Shown: positions 54,639 to 64,000, numbered from the stretch's first letter. The stretch: DNA of 64,000 bases from Polaromonas sp. JS666 (GCF_900103405.1 NZ_FNHX01000005.1:455462-519461); one strand, 5' to 3'. Notes: generated by a model not told the origin, from the letters alone. Translations and numbers: made by a program.

Positions 54639-57600
54639 ATGCACAAAAAAAATTCGATGGGCAGCGCAAAAACTGCAGGAGTTGTAACAAGAATTGGCCA
54701 GCAGGCCCTCGCGGCTCCGCCATTTCTTGACGCGCTGGGCCGGGCCGCCGGCCGCGCGGCAGGCCGATGGGCCCTGCGCAAACCCGCAACGGCGGTTTTG
54801 CTGCTAGGGGCGGCCACCGCCCAGGCCGGGCCGGTGGACGGGCAAGTCACCTCGGGCGCGGCCAGCATCTCCCAGAGCGGGGCCAACACCACCATCACCC
54901 AGTCCAGCCAGAACGCCTCCCTGAACTGGAAGAGCTTTAACGTCGGCGCGCAGGAAAGCGTCAACTTCGTGCAGCCCTCGGCCAGCGCGATCGCGGTCAA
55001 CCGCATCCTGGACACCCAGGGCAGCCAGATCATGGGCCAGCTCAATGCCAACGGGCAGGTCTACCTGATCAACCCCAACGGCGTGCTCTTCGGTGCCGGC
55101 GCCCAGGTCAATGTGGGCGGGCTGGTCGCCTCCACGCTGGACGTCAAGGATGCGGACCTGGGCAGTGCCCAGCGCACTTTCAGCGGCAGCGGCCCGGGCA
55201 GCGTGGTCAACCTGGGCACCCTCAATGCGGCCCCGGGCGGCTATATAGCCTTGATCGGCAACACGGTGCGCAACCAGGGCAGCATCAACACCCCCAAGGG
55301 CAGTGCGGCGCTGGCGGCCGGCAGCGCGGCCACCCTGACCCTGCAGGACAACCAGCTGCTCAAGGTCGTGGTCGACCAGAGCGTGCTCAACAGCCTGGCC
55401 GAAAACGGCGGGCTGATCCGGGCCGACGGCGGCCAGGTGTTCCTGAGCGCCGGCGCCCGGGATTCGCTGCTGGCCAGCGTGGTCAACAACAGCGGGGTGA
55501 TACAGGCGCGCACCGTGGAAAACCGCAACGGCACCATCATCCTGCTGGGCGGCATGGCCGCCGGCACTGCCAAGGTTGCGGGCACGCTGGACGCCTCGGC
55601 GCCCAACGGCGGCAACGGCGGCTTTATCGAAACCTCGGGCGCGCAGGTGAAGATTGCAAACGACGCCAGGATCACCACGGCGGCCCCCGCCGGCAACAGC
55701 GGCACCTGGCTGATCGATCCGGTGAATTTCACCGTCGCCGCCTCGGGCGGGGACATCACCGGCGCCGCGCTGGGCACCAACCTGGGCGCGGGCAACGTCG
55801 TTATCCAGAGCAGCAGCGGCGCCACGGGCACGGCGGGCGACGTCAATGTCAACGACGCGGTGAGCTGGAGCGCCAACCAGCTGACGCTCAACGCGCAGAA
55901 CAACATCAACATCAACGCCAATCTCAACGCCTCGGGTACGGGCAAGCTGGCGCTGGAATACGGCCAGGGCACCACCAACGGCGCCGGCAGCTCGTACAAC
56001 GTCAACAACGGCGCGAAGGTCAACCTGCCGGCGGGCAACAACTTCAGCACCAAACGAGGCAGCACCGGCGCCACCCTGGCCTATACCGTGATCACGGACG
56101 TCGGCACAGCCGGCAGCACCAGCGGCACCGATTTGCAGGGGATCAGCGGCAACCTCGGCGGTCGCTATGTGCTGGGGGCCGACATCAATGCCGCGCCCAC
56201 CAGCACCTGGAACAGCGGTGCGGGCTTCGCGCCCCTCGGAACAGGCAACAGCGGCTGCACCCCCAATTGTTTTTACGGTACTTTTGACGGCCTGGGCCAC
56301 ACCATTACCGGCCTCACCATAGACCGAACGACGCGGTTCACCGGCCTGTTCGGTTCCACCTCTTCGGCCAGCGTTATCCGCAATGTCGGCCTGGTGGGCG
56401 GTTCAGTCAGGAGTACCAACAGCGATACCGGTGCACTGGCGGGATGGAACGACGGCATCATCAGCAACAGCTACGCCAGCACGAACGTGACCGGAGGCGC
56501 CGACGCCGGTGGGCTGGTGGGGGGCACCAGCGGCAACTCCAAAATCGACCACAGCTACGCGACAGGCAATGTGAATGGATCGGTTTTCACCGGTGGGCTG
56601 GCGGGGTACAACCAGGGTGACATCAGCAACAGCTATTCCACCGGTACCGTAACCAGCGGTCAGGCTGCCGGCGGACTCGTTGGCTACATGCTCCATGTCG
56701 GCACCATCAGCAGCAGTTATTCCAGTGCCACCGTCAACGGCTCCGGCGATACCAACGGCGGCCTGGTTGGCTTGTGGAGCGGCAGCGGCGGAAGCATTAG
56801 CAACAGCTATGCCACGGGCGCCGTCACCGGCACCACCAAGACAGGCGGGCTGGTGGGCGACATGAGCAATGGCGGCGGTGTCATCAGCAACAGCTACGCC
56901 GCCGGGCAGGTGACGGGCACCGCCGGCAGCGTGGGCGGCTTGGTAGGGAGCCAGACGGCCGGAACGATCAGCGGCAGTTTTTGGGACAGTACGACGACCG
57001 GGCAGGCCACCAGCGCGGGCGGCGGAACGGCCATGACCACGGCCCAGATGCAGCAACAGGCCAATTTCAACTCAGCCACGGCCGCCAACGGCAACGTCAA
57101 CCCGAACTGGGATTTGGCCAACGTCTGGCGGATTTATGACGGGCACGGCCGTCCCTTGCTCAAGTCATTGATGACGCCGGTCACGGTCACCGTCGGCAAC
57201 ACCAGCAAGACCTACGACAAGCTGGCCTGGAATGGCGGAACCGGCATCAGTTGTTCCAGCGTGGCCTGCGGCAGCTTGTCGGGAACCATCAGCTTCGGCG
57301 GAAACGCCCAGGGGGCGGTCAATGCCGGCAGCTATGCGGTGACGGCGTCGGGCCTGTATTCCAATCAGCAGGGCTACGACATCAGTTACGCCAATGGCAC
57401 TCTGACCGTGAATCCCGCCAACCTGGTGGTCACGGGCATCAGCGCAGCCAACAAGGTGTACGACGCCGGCGTGGGCGCCACCTTGAACGGAACAGCAAGC
57501 GTTACGGCCATTGCCGGTGACACGGTGAGCGTGACCGGCGTGGGCAGCGGCACCTTCGCCGACAAGAACGCGGGCAATGGCAAGGCCGTGACTGTCACCG

Positions 57601-60600
57601 GCTACACGTTGAGCGGAGCTGACGCTGGCAACTATGCCGTGGTGCAGCCCACGGGGCTGACGGCAAATATCACACCGGCCAGCCTCGCTGTCACCGGCGT
57701 GAGCGCGGCCGGCAAGGTGTATGACGGCACCCGTGCCACCACGTTCAATGGCACCGCGACCGTTACGCCCCTGGGCACTGATGTGGTGCTTGTGGGCGGC
57801 GGCAACGTCGGCATGTTCGTCGACAAGAACGTGGGCAACGGCAAGAGCGTCACCGGCACCAACTACTTCCTGGGCGGCGCCGATGCCAACAACTATGTCA
57901 TCGTTCAGCCCACGGGGACGGCGAACATCACACCAGCCAGCTTGACAGTCACCGGTGTGGGCGCGGACAGCAAGGTATACAACGCCAGCGACGCAGCCAC
58001 ACTCAATGGCACGGCCAGCGTCACGGCAATCGCCGGTGACACGGTGACAGTGGGCGGCGGCAGCGGCCGGTTTGTCGACAAAAACGTGGGCAACAACAAG
58101 GTGGTCAATGTCACTGGCTATACGCTGGGCGGTGCCGATGCCGGCAACTACACCGTGGTGCAGCCCACCGGTGTCAGGGCCAACATCACCCCGGCCAGCC
58201 TGACGGTCACGGGCGTTGGTGCGGACAACAAGGTGTACAACGCGAGCGCCGCAGCCACACTCAATGGCACGGCCAGCGTTGCAGCCTTGGGCGGCGATGT
58301 CGTGACCGTGGGCGGGACGGGCAGCGGCACTTTCGCCAACAAGAATGTGGGCAATGGCAAGGCTGTGACCGTCACGGGCTATACGCTGGGCGGCGCCGAC
58401 GCGGGCAACTACACAGTCGTGCAGCCCACGGGTGTGACCGCCAACATCACGCCTGCCAGCCTGACGGTCACTGGTGTGAGCGCAAACAACAAGGTCTACG
58501 ACACCACGGCCGCTGCCACGCTGGGCGGTACGGCCGTCGTCGCGGCCCTGGGCGGCGACGTGGTGACTGTTGGCGGCGGTAGCGCCACTTTCGCCAACAA
58601 AAATGTGGGCAACGGCAAGGCGGTCACTGTCACCGGCTACACACTGGGTGGTGCCGATGCCGGCAACTACACCGTGGTGCAACCCACTGGGCTGGCGGCG
58701 AACATCACGCCCGCCAGCCTCACGGTCACGGGTGTGGGCGCGAACAGCAAGGTTTACGACACCACCACCGCCGCCACACTCAATGGCACGGCCAGCGTTG
58801 CAGCCTTGGGCGGCGATGTCGTGACCGTGGGCGGGGTCGGCAGCGGGACGTTTGCCAACAAGAATGTGGGCAACGGCAAGGCGGTCACTGTCACCGGCTA
58901 CACGCTGGGTGGCGCCGACGCGGGCAACTACACAGTGGTGCAGCCCACGGCAGTGACCGCCAATATCACGCCTGCCAGCTTGACGGTCACGGGTGTGAGC
59001 GCGACCAACAAGGTCTACGACGCCACGACCGCCGCCACGCTGGGCGGAACCGCGGCCGTCACGGCCCTGGCGGGTGACGTGGTGACCGTTGGCGGCGGCA
59101 GCGGCACCTTCGCCAACAAGAATGTGGGCAACGGCAAGTCCGTGACCGCCACGGGCTACACGCTGGGCGGGGCCGACGCAGGCAACTACACCGTGGTCCA
59201 GCCCACAGGGCTGACCGCGAACATCACCCCCGCCAGCCTCACGGTCACGGGTGTGGGCGCGAACAACAAGGTGTATGACACCACCACCGCCGCCACACTC
59301 AATGGCACGGCCAGCGTTGCCGCTCTGGGTGGCGATACCGTCACTGTAGGCGGCACCGGCAGCGGCACCTTCGCCAACAAGAATGTGGGCAATGGCAAGG
59401 CCGTGACTGTCACCGGTTACACGCTGGGCGGAGCTGACGCCGGCAACTACACCGTGGTGCAACCTGTGGCGGTGACGGCCAACATCACCCCCGCCAGCCT
59501 GACGGTCACGGGTGTGGGCGCCAACAACAAGGTCTATGACGCCACCACCACGGCCACGCTTAACGGCGCGGCCAGCGTCACGGCCTTGGGCGGCGATAGT
59601 GTGACGGTGGGTGGAACGGGCAGCGGCAACTTCGCCAACAAGAATGTGGGCAACGGCAAGGCCGTGACTATCACCGGTTACACGCTGAGTGGCGCCGATG
59701 CCGGCAACTACACCGTGGTGCAGCCCACGGGGCTCACCGCCAATATCACACCGGCGAGCTTGATGGTCACTGGTGTGAGCGCCAACAACAAGGTCTATGA
59801 CACGACCACGACCGCCACCCTCAACGGCACGGCAAGTGTTGCAGCCCTGGGCACCGATGTGGTGACGGTTGGCGGCGGCAGCGGTGCTTTCGCCAACAAG
59901 AATGTGGGCAACGGCAAGGCCGTGACTGTCACCGGTTACACGCTGGGCGGCGCCGACGCCGGTAACTACACCGTGGTGCAACCCACGGGGCTGACGGCGA
60001 ATATCACGCCGGCCAGCATCACCGTCACAGGCGTGACCGCCAACAACAAGGTCTATGACACCACCACCACCGCCACGCTGAGCGGTACGGCGGCGGTCAC
60101 GGCGTTGGGCGGCGACGTGGTGGCCGTGGGCGGCACCGGCAGCGGCAACTTCGCCAACAAGAATGTGGGCAACGGCAAGGCCGTGACCGTCACCGGCTAT
60201 ACGCTGAGCGGTGCCGACGCCGGCAACTACACCATAGCGCAGCCCACGGGGGTCACGGCCAACATCACACCGGCCAGCCTGGCCGTCACGGGGGTGGGCG
60301 CCAACAACAAGGTGTACGACGCCACCACCACGGCCACGCTCAACGGCACGGCAAGCGTTGCGGCCCTGGGCGCCGATGTGGTGACGGTTGGCGGCGGCAG
60401 CGGCAGCTTTGCCAACAAAAACGTGGGCAACGGCAAGGCCGTGACTGTCACCGGTTACACGCTGGGCGGCGCCGACGCCGGTAACTACACCGTGGTGCAA
60501 CCCACGGGGCTGACGGCCAACATCACACCTGCCAGCCTGGCCGTGACCGGTGTGGGTGCCAACAACAAGGTTTACGACACCACCACCACCGCCACGCTGA

Positions 60601-61361
60601 ACGGCACGGCCGGCGTCACTGCCTTGGGGGCTGATGTCGTGACTGTGGGCGGCACCGGCAGCGGCACCTTCTCCAACAAAAATGTAGGCAATGGCAAGGC
60701 CGTCACCGTCACCGGCTATACCCTGGGCGGTGCCGATGCCGGCAACTACGTCATCGCGCAGCCCAGCGGCGTCACGGCGAACATCACGCCCGCCACCCTG
60801 GCCGTCACCGGGGTGAATGCCCAGAACAAGGTATTTGACGGCACGACCGTGGCCACCCTGGGCGGCACCGCCGCCGTCGCGGCCCTGGCAGGCGATGTGG
60901 TCGGCGTCGGTGGCGGCCACGGGAATTTTGCAGACCCGAACGTGGGCAATGGCAAGGCCGTGACCGTGACCGGCTTTACCCTGAGCGGTGCCGATGCCGG
61001 CAACTACACGGTGGTGCAGCCCGCCGGGCTGACCGCCTCCATCACGCCCTTGCCGGCCGCGCCGGTGCCCGCCCCCGCCACTGCGCCCTCGGCGCCCTCG
61101 GCGACGTCCGGACGGGGATCGGCGGAGGATCTCATTCACACCGCCGCGCAGCAGGCCCTGGAGACGGACCGCTCCAAGTCCGGCTCGCTCGAGGCCTCGT
61201 CCATCCTCAGAGTCACCCGTGGCGCGAGCGTCGATGCCTCATCAGGCGGGGAGGGGCTGGAAGTGGACCTGCCCGGCCCCAGCGGCAAAAAAGATCCCTG
61301 GCTGCACATTGTTGACGGCGGCGTCCAGCTGCTGAACGCCGTGCCGGCAGGCCGGAAATGA
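54639..61361 (+). CDS. Two-partner secretion exoprotein (TpsA), filamentous haemagglutinin-like with YDG repeats
   Basis: This large secreted adhesin-like protein has 2240 residues. It has a long signal region (cleavage near AQA|GPV, residue 63) and a TPS domain (about 65-330) with QVYLINPNGVLFGAGAQVNV, whose NPNG is at 145-148. Then come a filler beta-helix, seven GLUG units (about 598-784), an MBG-like domain (about 846-923), 14 YDG repeats of 86-87 residues (924-2134), a Pro/Ala linker and a C-terminal tail (DPWLHIVDGGVQLLN). It is exported through the TpsB encoded just downstream. No toxin domain is visible, so it is more likely an adhesin than a CdiA-type effector. Confidence 0.93.
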   Translation: MHKKNSMGSAKTAGVVTRIGQQALAAPPFLDALGRAAGRAAGRWALRKPATAVLLLGAATAQAGPVDGQVTSGAASISQSGANTTITQSSQNASLNWKSFNVGAQESVNFVQPSASAIAVNRILDTQGSQIMGQLNANGQVYLINPNGVLFGAGAQVNVGGLVASTLDVKDADLGSAQRTFSGSGPGSVVNLGTLNAAPGGYIALIGNTVRNQGSINTPKGSAALAAGSAATLTLQDNQLLKVVVDQSVLNSLAENGGLIRADGGQVFLSAGARDSLLASVVNNSGVIQARTVENRNGTIILLGGMAAGTAKVAGTLDASAPNGGNGGFIETSGAQVKIANDARITTAAPAGNSGTWLIDPVNFTVAASGGDITGAALGTNLGAGNVVIQSSSGATGTAGDVNVNDAVSWSANQLTLNAQNNININANLNASGTGKLALEYGQGTTNGAGSSYNVNNGAKVNLPAGNNFSTKRGSTGATLAYTVITDVGTAGSTSGTDLQGISGNLGGRYVLGADINAAPTSTWNSGAGFAPLGTGNSGCTPNCFYGTFDGLGHTITGLTIDRTTRFTGLFGSTSSASVIRNVGLVGGSVRSTNSDTGALAGWNDGIISNSYASTNVTGGADAGGLVGGTSGNSKIDHSYATGNVNGSVFTGGLAGYNQGDISNSYSTGTVTSGQAAGGLVGYMLHVGTISSSYSSATVNGSGDTNGGLVGLWSGSGGSISNSYATGAVTGTTKTGGLVGDMSNGGGVISNSYAAGQVTGTAGSVGGLVGSQTAGTISGSFWDSTTTGQATSAGGGTAMTTAQMQQQANFNSATAANGNVNPNWDLANVWRIYDGHGRPLLKSLMTPVTVTVGNTSKTYDKLAWNGGTGISCSSVACGSLSGTISFGGNAQGAVNAGSYAVTASGLYSNQQGYDISYANGTLTVNPANLVVTGISAANKVYDAGVGATLNGTASVTAIAGDTVSVTGVGSGTFADKNAGNGKAVTVTGYTLSGADAGNYAVVQPTGLTANITPASLAVTGVSAAGKVYDGTRATTFNGTATVTPLGTDVVLVGGGNVGMFVDKNVGNGKSVTGTNYFLGGADANNYVIVQPTGTANITPASLTVTGVGADSKVYNASDAATLNGTASVTAIAGDTVTVGGGSGRFVDKNVGNNKVVNVTGYTLGGADAGNYTVVQPTGVRANITPASLTVTGVGADNKVYNASAAATLNGTASVAALGGDVVTVGGTGSGTFANKNVGNGKAVTVTGYTLGGADAGNYTVVQPTGVTANITPASLTVTGVSANNKVYDTTAAATLGGTAVVAALGGDVVTVGGGSATFANKNVGNGKAVTVTGYTLGGADAGNYTVVQPTGLAANITPASLTVTGVGANSKVYDTTTAATLNGTASVAALGGDVVTVGGVGSGTFANKNVGNGKAVTVTGYTLGGADAGNYTVVQPTAVTANITPASLTVTGVSATNKVYDATTAATLGGTAAVTALAGDVVTVGGGSGTFANKNVGNGKSVTATGYTLGGADAGNYTVVQPTGLTANITPASLTVTGVGANNKVYDTTTAATLNGTASVAALGGDTVTVGGTGSGTFANKNVGNGKAVTVTGYTLGGADAGNYTVVQPVAVTANITPASLTVTGVGANNKVYDATTTATLNGAASVTALGGDSVTVGGTGSGNFANKNVGNGKAVTITGYTLSGADAGNYTVVQPTGLTANITPASLMVTGVSANNKVYDTTTTATLNGTASVAALGTDVVTVGGGSGAFANKNVGNGKAVTVTGYTLGGADAGNYTVVQPTGLTANITPASITVTGVTANNKVYDTTTTATLSGTAAVTALGGDVVAVGGTGSGNFANKNVGNGKAVTVTGYTLSGADAGNYTIAQPTGVTANITPASLAVTGVGANNKVYDATTTATLNGTASVAALGADVVTVGGGSGSFANKNVGNGKAVTVTGYTLGGADAGNYTVVQPTGLTANITPASLAVTGVGANNKVYDTTTTATLNGTAGVTALGADVVTVGGTGSGTFSNKNVGNGKAVTVTGYTLGGADAGNYVIAQPSGVTANITPATLAVTGVNAQNKVFDGTTVATLGGTAAVAALAGDVVGVGGGHGNFADPNVGNGKAVTVTGFTLSGADAGNYTVVQPAGLTASITPLPAAPVPAPATAPSAPSATSGRGSAEDLIHTAAQQALETDRSKSGSLEASSILRVTRGASVDASSGGEGLEVDLPGPSGKKDPWLHIVDGGVQLLNAVPAGRK
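56430..56990 (+). repeat. Seven GLUG-type repeat units in the exoprotein
   Basis: Each unit follows the pattern GGLVG...ISNSYATGxV with about 26-31 residues, the last ending ISGSFWDS. GLUG repeats occur in surface adhesins and often form extended beta structure. Units differ more from each other than the YDG repeats do. Confidence 0.85.
57408..61040 (+). repeat. Array of 14 tandem YDG-type repeats (258/261 bp)
   Basis: 3633 bp encode 14 units with the frame ITPASLTVTGV...NKVYD...FANKNVGNGKAV...ADAGNYTVVQP. Lengths in order are 87, 86, 86, 87, 86, 87, 86, 87, 87, 86, 87, 86, 87, 86 residues, which sum exactly to the 1211 codons of the array. The one-residue change is GGTGSG versus GGGSG. The outer units (1, 2, 14) are more diverged than the inner ones. 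Confidence 0.95.
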
Positions 61362-61387
61362 TCCGGCCGCTCCAGGGAAGCTATTTC

Positions 61388-63079
61388 ATGAAATGCCATA
61401 CATCCGCGAAGCACGCAGCACTGCTGCTGGCTGCCGCACCCCTGTTCGCGGCCCACGCGGCCGATCCGCTGCCCGTCGATATCGGCACCATCCTGCAGCA
61501 GGTCCAGCCGTCGCAGCCGTTTCCCGCGCCGCCCCGCGGTGAAGGGCCGGCCCTCAACAAAGAAGACAACACACCGCCGCCGCCCGAACGCCCCGCGGTG
61601 TCGGTGGACGTCACCTCGATCAAGATACTCGGCAACACCCTGGTCGACACCGACACCTTGCATGGGCTGGTGGCCGATGCGGAAGGCAAACGCCTGACGC
61701 TGGACCAGCTCGATGAAATGGCGACCCGCATCAGCAGGTACTACCGAGGCCGGGGCCAAAGCTTTGCGCGCGCCGTGGTGCCCGCTCAGGTGATCTCGTC
61801 GGGTGTTGTGCGCTTTCTGGTGATAGAGGCGCGCTACGGCAAGGTCGGCATAGACAACCAGACGCGCGTGAACGACGTGCTGCTGCAGGCCACGGCCGCG
61901 CCGCTGCAGGGCGGGCAAGCGGTGGAGCAGGCCTTGCTCGACAAGTCCCTGCTGCTGATGTCGGACATCCCCGGCGTGCTGGTGCAGGCCACCTTGAGGC
62001 CCGGCGACGGCCTGGGAAGCTCGGACCTGAGCATCCAGGTCACGCCAGGCCAGGCGGTCTCCGGCAACCTGGCGCTGGACGACTACGGCAACAGCTTCAC
62101 CGGAAGGGGCCGGCTGGGCGGCACGGTGTATTTCAACAACCCCTTTCGGCGCGGCGACGTCCTGGGCGTGGGCGGCCTGAGTTCGGGCTCCGGGGTCAAC
62201 TACGGGCGGGTGAGCTACGAATCCTTGCTGAACGGGCAGGGCACGCGCGGCGGGGCCGCCTATTCCATGCTGAACTACAAAATCGGCGGATCGCTGCAGG
62301 AGCTGGGCGCGCATGGCTCGGCTGAAACCGAAAGCCTCTGGGGCCGGCATCCGCTGCTGCGCAGCCAGGCGGCCAATGTTTACGGCCAGGTCCAGTACGA
62401 CAACCTGCAGCTGCGCGAGCGCATCGACATGGCGGGCATGAAGACGGACCGGCACCTGGGCAGCTGGACTTCGAGCCTGAGCGGAGACTGGCGCGACATC
62501 TTGCTGTCCGGCGGCATCAACACCTGGAGCCTGGCATGGACCCGCGGCCGGCTGGGTTTTGACGTCGCGGAAGCCCGGCTGAGCGATGCGGCCAGCGCAA
62601 GAACAGAAGGCTGGTTTTCCAAGACCAACCTGAACTTCTCCCGCCTGCAGCGCTGGGGAGACAGGGGCTCGCTGTATGTGTCCTGGGCCGGCCAGTGGGC
62701 CAATACCAATCTCGACTCCTCGCAAAAAATGTCCGTGGGTGGGCCTTATTCCGTGCGCGCCTACGATGTCAGCGCACTGTCGGGTGATGCGGGCTACCGC
62801 GGCAGCGTAGAGCTGCGCTACGACCTGGGCGCGGTCGGCGGCGGAAGGCTGCAGGCACTGGCTTTCTGGGACGGGGCCTACCTCAAGGTCAACCAGCGTC
62901 CCTGGACGGCCGGCACCAACACCGCCACCTTCAGCGGCGCCGGCGTCGGCCTCGACTGGAGTGGCTACAACCAGTGGCGAGCCCGGGCCTACCTGGCCTC
63001 GCCGCTGGGGACTGCGCCTGAGCTGGTCAAGGCGCCCGACGCCATGCGGATGTGGACAGAACTCGCTTATCGGTTCTGA
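61388..63079 (+). CDS. Two-partner secretion outer-membrane transporter (TpsB, ShlB/FhaC/HecB family)
   Basis: This is the 16-strand outer-membrane barrel that secretes the preceding exoprotein. From ATG 61388 (AGGGAAG site) it has a signal peptide (cleavage near AAHA|AD), a proline-rich linker, POTRA domains (about 60-215: VSVDVTSIKILGNTLVDTDT, RISRYYRGRGQSFARAVVPA) and the ShlB barrel with loop L6 motif GGPYSVRAYDVSALSGDAGY. It ends in YRF, the C-terminal aromatic needed for BAM insertion. An ATG at 61358 overlaps the exoprotein stop as ATGA. The L6 motif reads VRAY, a variant of the usual VRGY. Confidence 0.94.
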   Translation: MKCHTSAKHAALLLAAAPLFAAHAADPLPVDIGTILQQVQPSQPFPAPPRGEGPALNKEDNTPPPPERPAVSVDVTSIKILGNTLVDTDTLHGLVADAEGKRLTLDQLDEMATRISRYYRGRGQSFARAVVPAQVISSGVVRFLVIEARYGKVGIDNQTRVNDVLLQATAAPLQGGQAVEQALLDKSLLLMSDIPGVLVQATLRPGDGLGSSDLSIQVTPGQAVSGNLALDDYGNSFTGRGRLGGTVYFNNPFRRGDVLGVGGLSSGSGVNYGRVSYESLLNGQGTRGGAAYSMLNYKIGGSLQELGAHGSAETESLWGRHPLLRSQAANVYGQVQYDNLQLRERIDMAGMKTDRHLGSWTSSLSGDWRDILLSGGINTWSLAWTRGRLGFDVAEARLSDAASARTEGWFSKTNLNFSRLQRWGDRGSLYVSWAGQWANTNLDSSQKMSVGGPYSVRAYDVSALSGDAGYRGSVELRYDLGAVGGGRLQALAFWDGAYLKVNQRPWTAGTNTATFSGAGVGLDWSGYNQWRARAYLASPLGTAPELVKAPDAMRMWTELAYRF

Positions 63080-63087
63080 GGTTCTTG

Positions 63088-63880
63088 TGGCCGGGTCTTG
63101 CTCCGGCTGAGCGCGCTCTTCCTCCTCATCCTCCTCCTTCCTCTTCTTAGTTCAGCTGGCCGGGGGTAGCCCGGCAGCTACTCACTTTTCTTTTGCTTCG
63201 CCAAAAGAAAAGTAAGCAAAAGAAAAGGCGACCCTACTTGCTGCGTCCCTTCGCTTCGCTACGGGCAACCTGCGGTGCTCGGTCCAGCCGGGGTCTCGCT
63301 AAACTCGCTACGCTGCGCTTCGCTCAAACAACGCGATCCCTGATCCGTCTGGCCCTGTGCTCCTCGGCGCATCCAGAAGGGGTGGGGACAGGAATACCAA
63401 ACAGCCGAAGACAAAATCCTGAATACCTAAAACAACAAGGACACGCCATGGCGTGTCCTTGTTTGTATTTGTCTTCTTTGTCTTTTGGTATTCGGTTTCC
63501 GTTCCCGATTGCCCCGTCCTGGCTGGGCCGAGGAGCGCAGAGACAAGCGGATAAGGGCTGGCGTTGTCTGAGCGAAGCGCAGCGTAGCGAGTTTAGCCAG
63601 ACCCCGCTTGGCTCGAGCACCTCAGGTTGCCCCGTAGCGAAGCGTAGGGGACCCAGACTGCGGGTCGCCTTTCTTTTGGGTACTTTTGGTGTTTGCGTAA
63701 CTTCGCTGCGCGAAGTGAGCAAACCCCGCGCGCGTAGCGCGCCTTTGGCGAACAAAGAAAACCCGCTTTGCGGGTTTCGCCAAAAGTGCCTCGCCTGCCG
63801 GGGCGAGACCCGGCCAGCTGAACCAAGAAGAGGAAGGAGGAGGAGGCAGGAGCGCGCAAGGCCGGAGCAAGACCCGGCCA
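63088..63880. repeat. Long imperfect inverted repeat with central 30-nt palindrome
   Basis: The left arm (63088-63448) and right arm (63449-63880) are imperfect reverse complements. Outer blocks 63088-63164 and 63809-63880 match almost base for base (TGGCCGGGTCTTGCTCCGG at the ends), as do 63222-63333 and 63560-63674. The centre is a perfect 30-nt palindrome (63434-63463). The right arm carries an extra segment with small nested hairpins (about 63690-63790). No gene is supported within it. Confidence 0.85.
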
Positions 63881-64000
63881 TCAAACCAAGTCAATTCAAT
63901 AAACAAAGCCCTGTTTCGCGTCCTGTTCGGCCGCAAGCAGGGCAGCCTTTCTTGATACCGTCCATGAGCAAGCCCTCTCCCGCAGCTTCAGGCGGAAGCG
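63881..64000. other. Window end with no supported gene
   Basis: The last 120 bases hold no recognised gene. A plus-strand ATG at 63964 opens a frame (MSKPSPAASGGS) that runs off the window. It could start the next gene, but there is no clear ribosome site. Confidence 0.3.

Noticed and set aside
57408..61040. CRISPR-like appearance of the regular repeats
   Set aside because: Units are 258/261 bp, in frame, without spacers, and encode YDG protein repeats.
57165..61139. A 1324-codon open frame antisense to the exoprotein repeats
   Set aside because: It mirrors the YDG repeat array. Absence of stops in one repeat unit is copied 14 times, and the translation is low-complexity Gly/His/Arg sequence with no domain.
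63324..63936. Several overlapping minus-strand frames in the final kilobase
   Set aside because: They fall in the inverted repeat, share no motif, and their composition follows the repeat structure rather than codon use.

Overview
This GC-rich (about 64%) 64-kb window looks like chromosome of a betaproteobacterium in Burkholderiales, most likely family Comamonadaceae (Polaromonas/Variovorax/Rhodoferax-like). The basis is gene-order habit and protein character: ftsK-lolA-rarA, an acdR-acdS pair, orphan Bug/TctC binding proteins, a liv operon, and a CDP-6-deoxyglucoseen-reductase-like gene next to an epimerase-like gene. Genus is not resolved. No tRNA, rRNA, CRISPR array, phage or intact transposon was recognised.

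Region 1 (0-15 kb, minus strand) is one continuous run of 14 genes for a compact type IV filament / type II secretion-like machine: FimV-like protein, major-pilin-like protein, lipoprotein secretin, TPR protein, GspE ATPase, GspF platform protein, PilM/N-, PilO- and PilP/MshK-like proteins, a large GspK-like minor pseudopilin and another pseudopilin. It continues through 4-13 nt overlaps into an ABC-2 exporter (permease, anchored TPR-like protein, ATPase). The layout resembles MSHA pilus clusters, but no prepilin peptidase, PilT-like retraction ATPase or MshM-like ATPase is present here.

Region 2 (15-29.6 kb) holds aceE with a divergent Lrp-type regulator, a 7TM receptor with a degenerate GGDEF domain, and the plant-association marker acdS (ACC deaminase) with its divergent Lrp-type regulator. 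These are followed by a TctC-type binding protein coupled to an amidase, a Leu/Ile/Val-type binding protein, a phytase-like esterase and prfC (release factor 3).

Region 3 (29.3-42.6 kb) is housekeeping: a DUF1653 protein, an M48 metalloprotease with a long C-terminal part, an RsmB-type rRNA methyltransferase, a fatty acid desaturase with a good sigma70 promoter, rpmB-rpmG, trxB, a Crp-type regulator, ftsK, lolA, two small unrelated genes (NTF2-like, GNAT) and rarA with a GTG start.

Region 4 (42.7-50 kb) is amino-acid uptake and use: a LivK-type binding protein, L-asparaginase, a convergent LysR regulator and a livHMGF ABC operon. A DUF2845 protein, another TctC orphan, a small charged exported protein, the flavin/2Fe-2S reductase and the epimerase-like protein follow to 54.4 kb.

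Region 5 (54.6-63.1 kb) is a two-partner secretion locus. A 2240-residue haemagglutinin-like exoprotein carries a TPS domain, seven GLUG units, an MBG-like domain and 14 tandem YDG repeats; its FhaC/ShlB-type transporter follows. The window ends in about 0.9 kb without a convincing gene, occupied by a roughly 790-bp imperfect inverted repeat centred on a perfect 30-nt palindrome.
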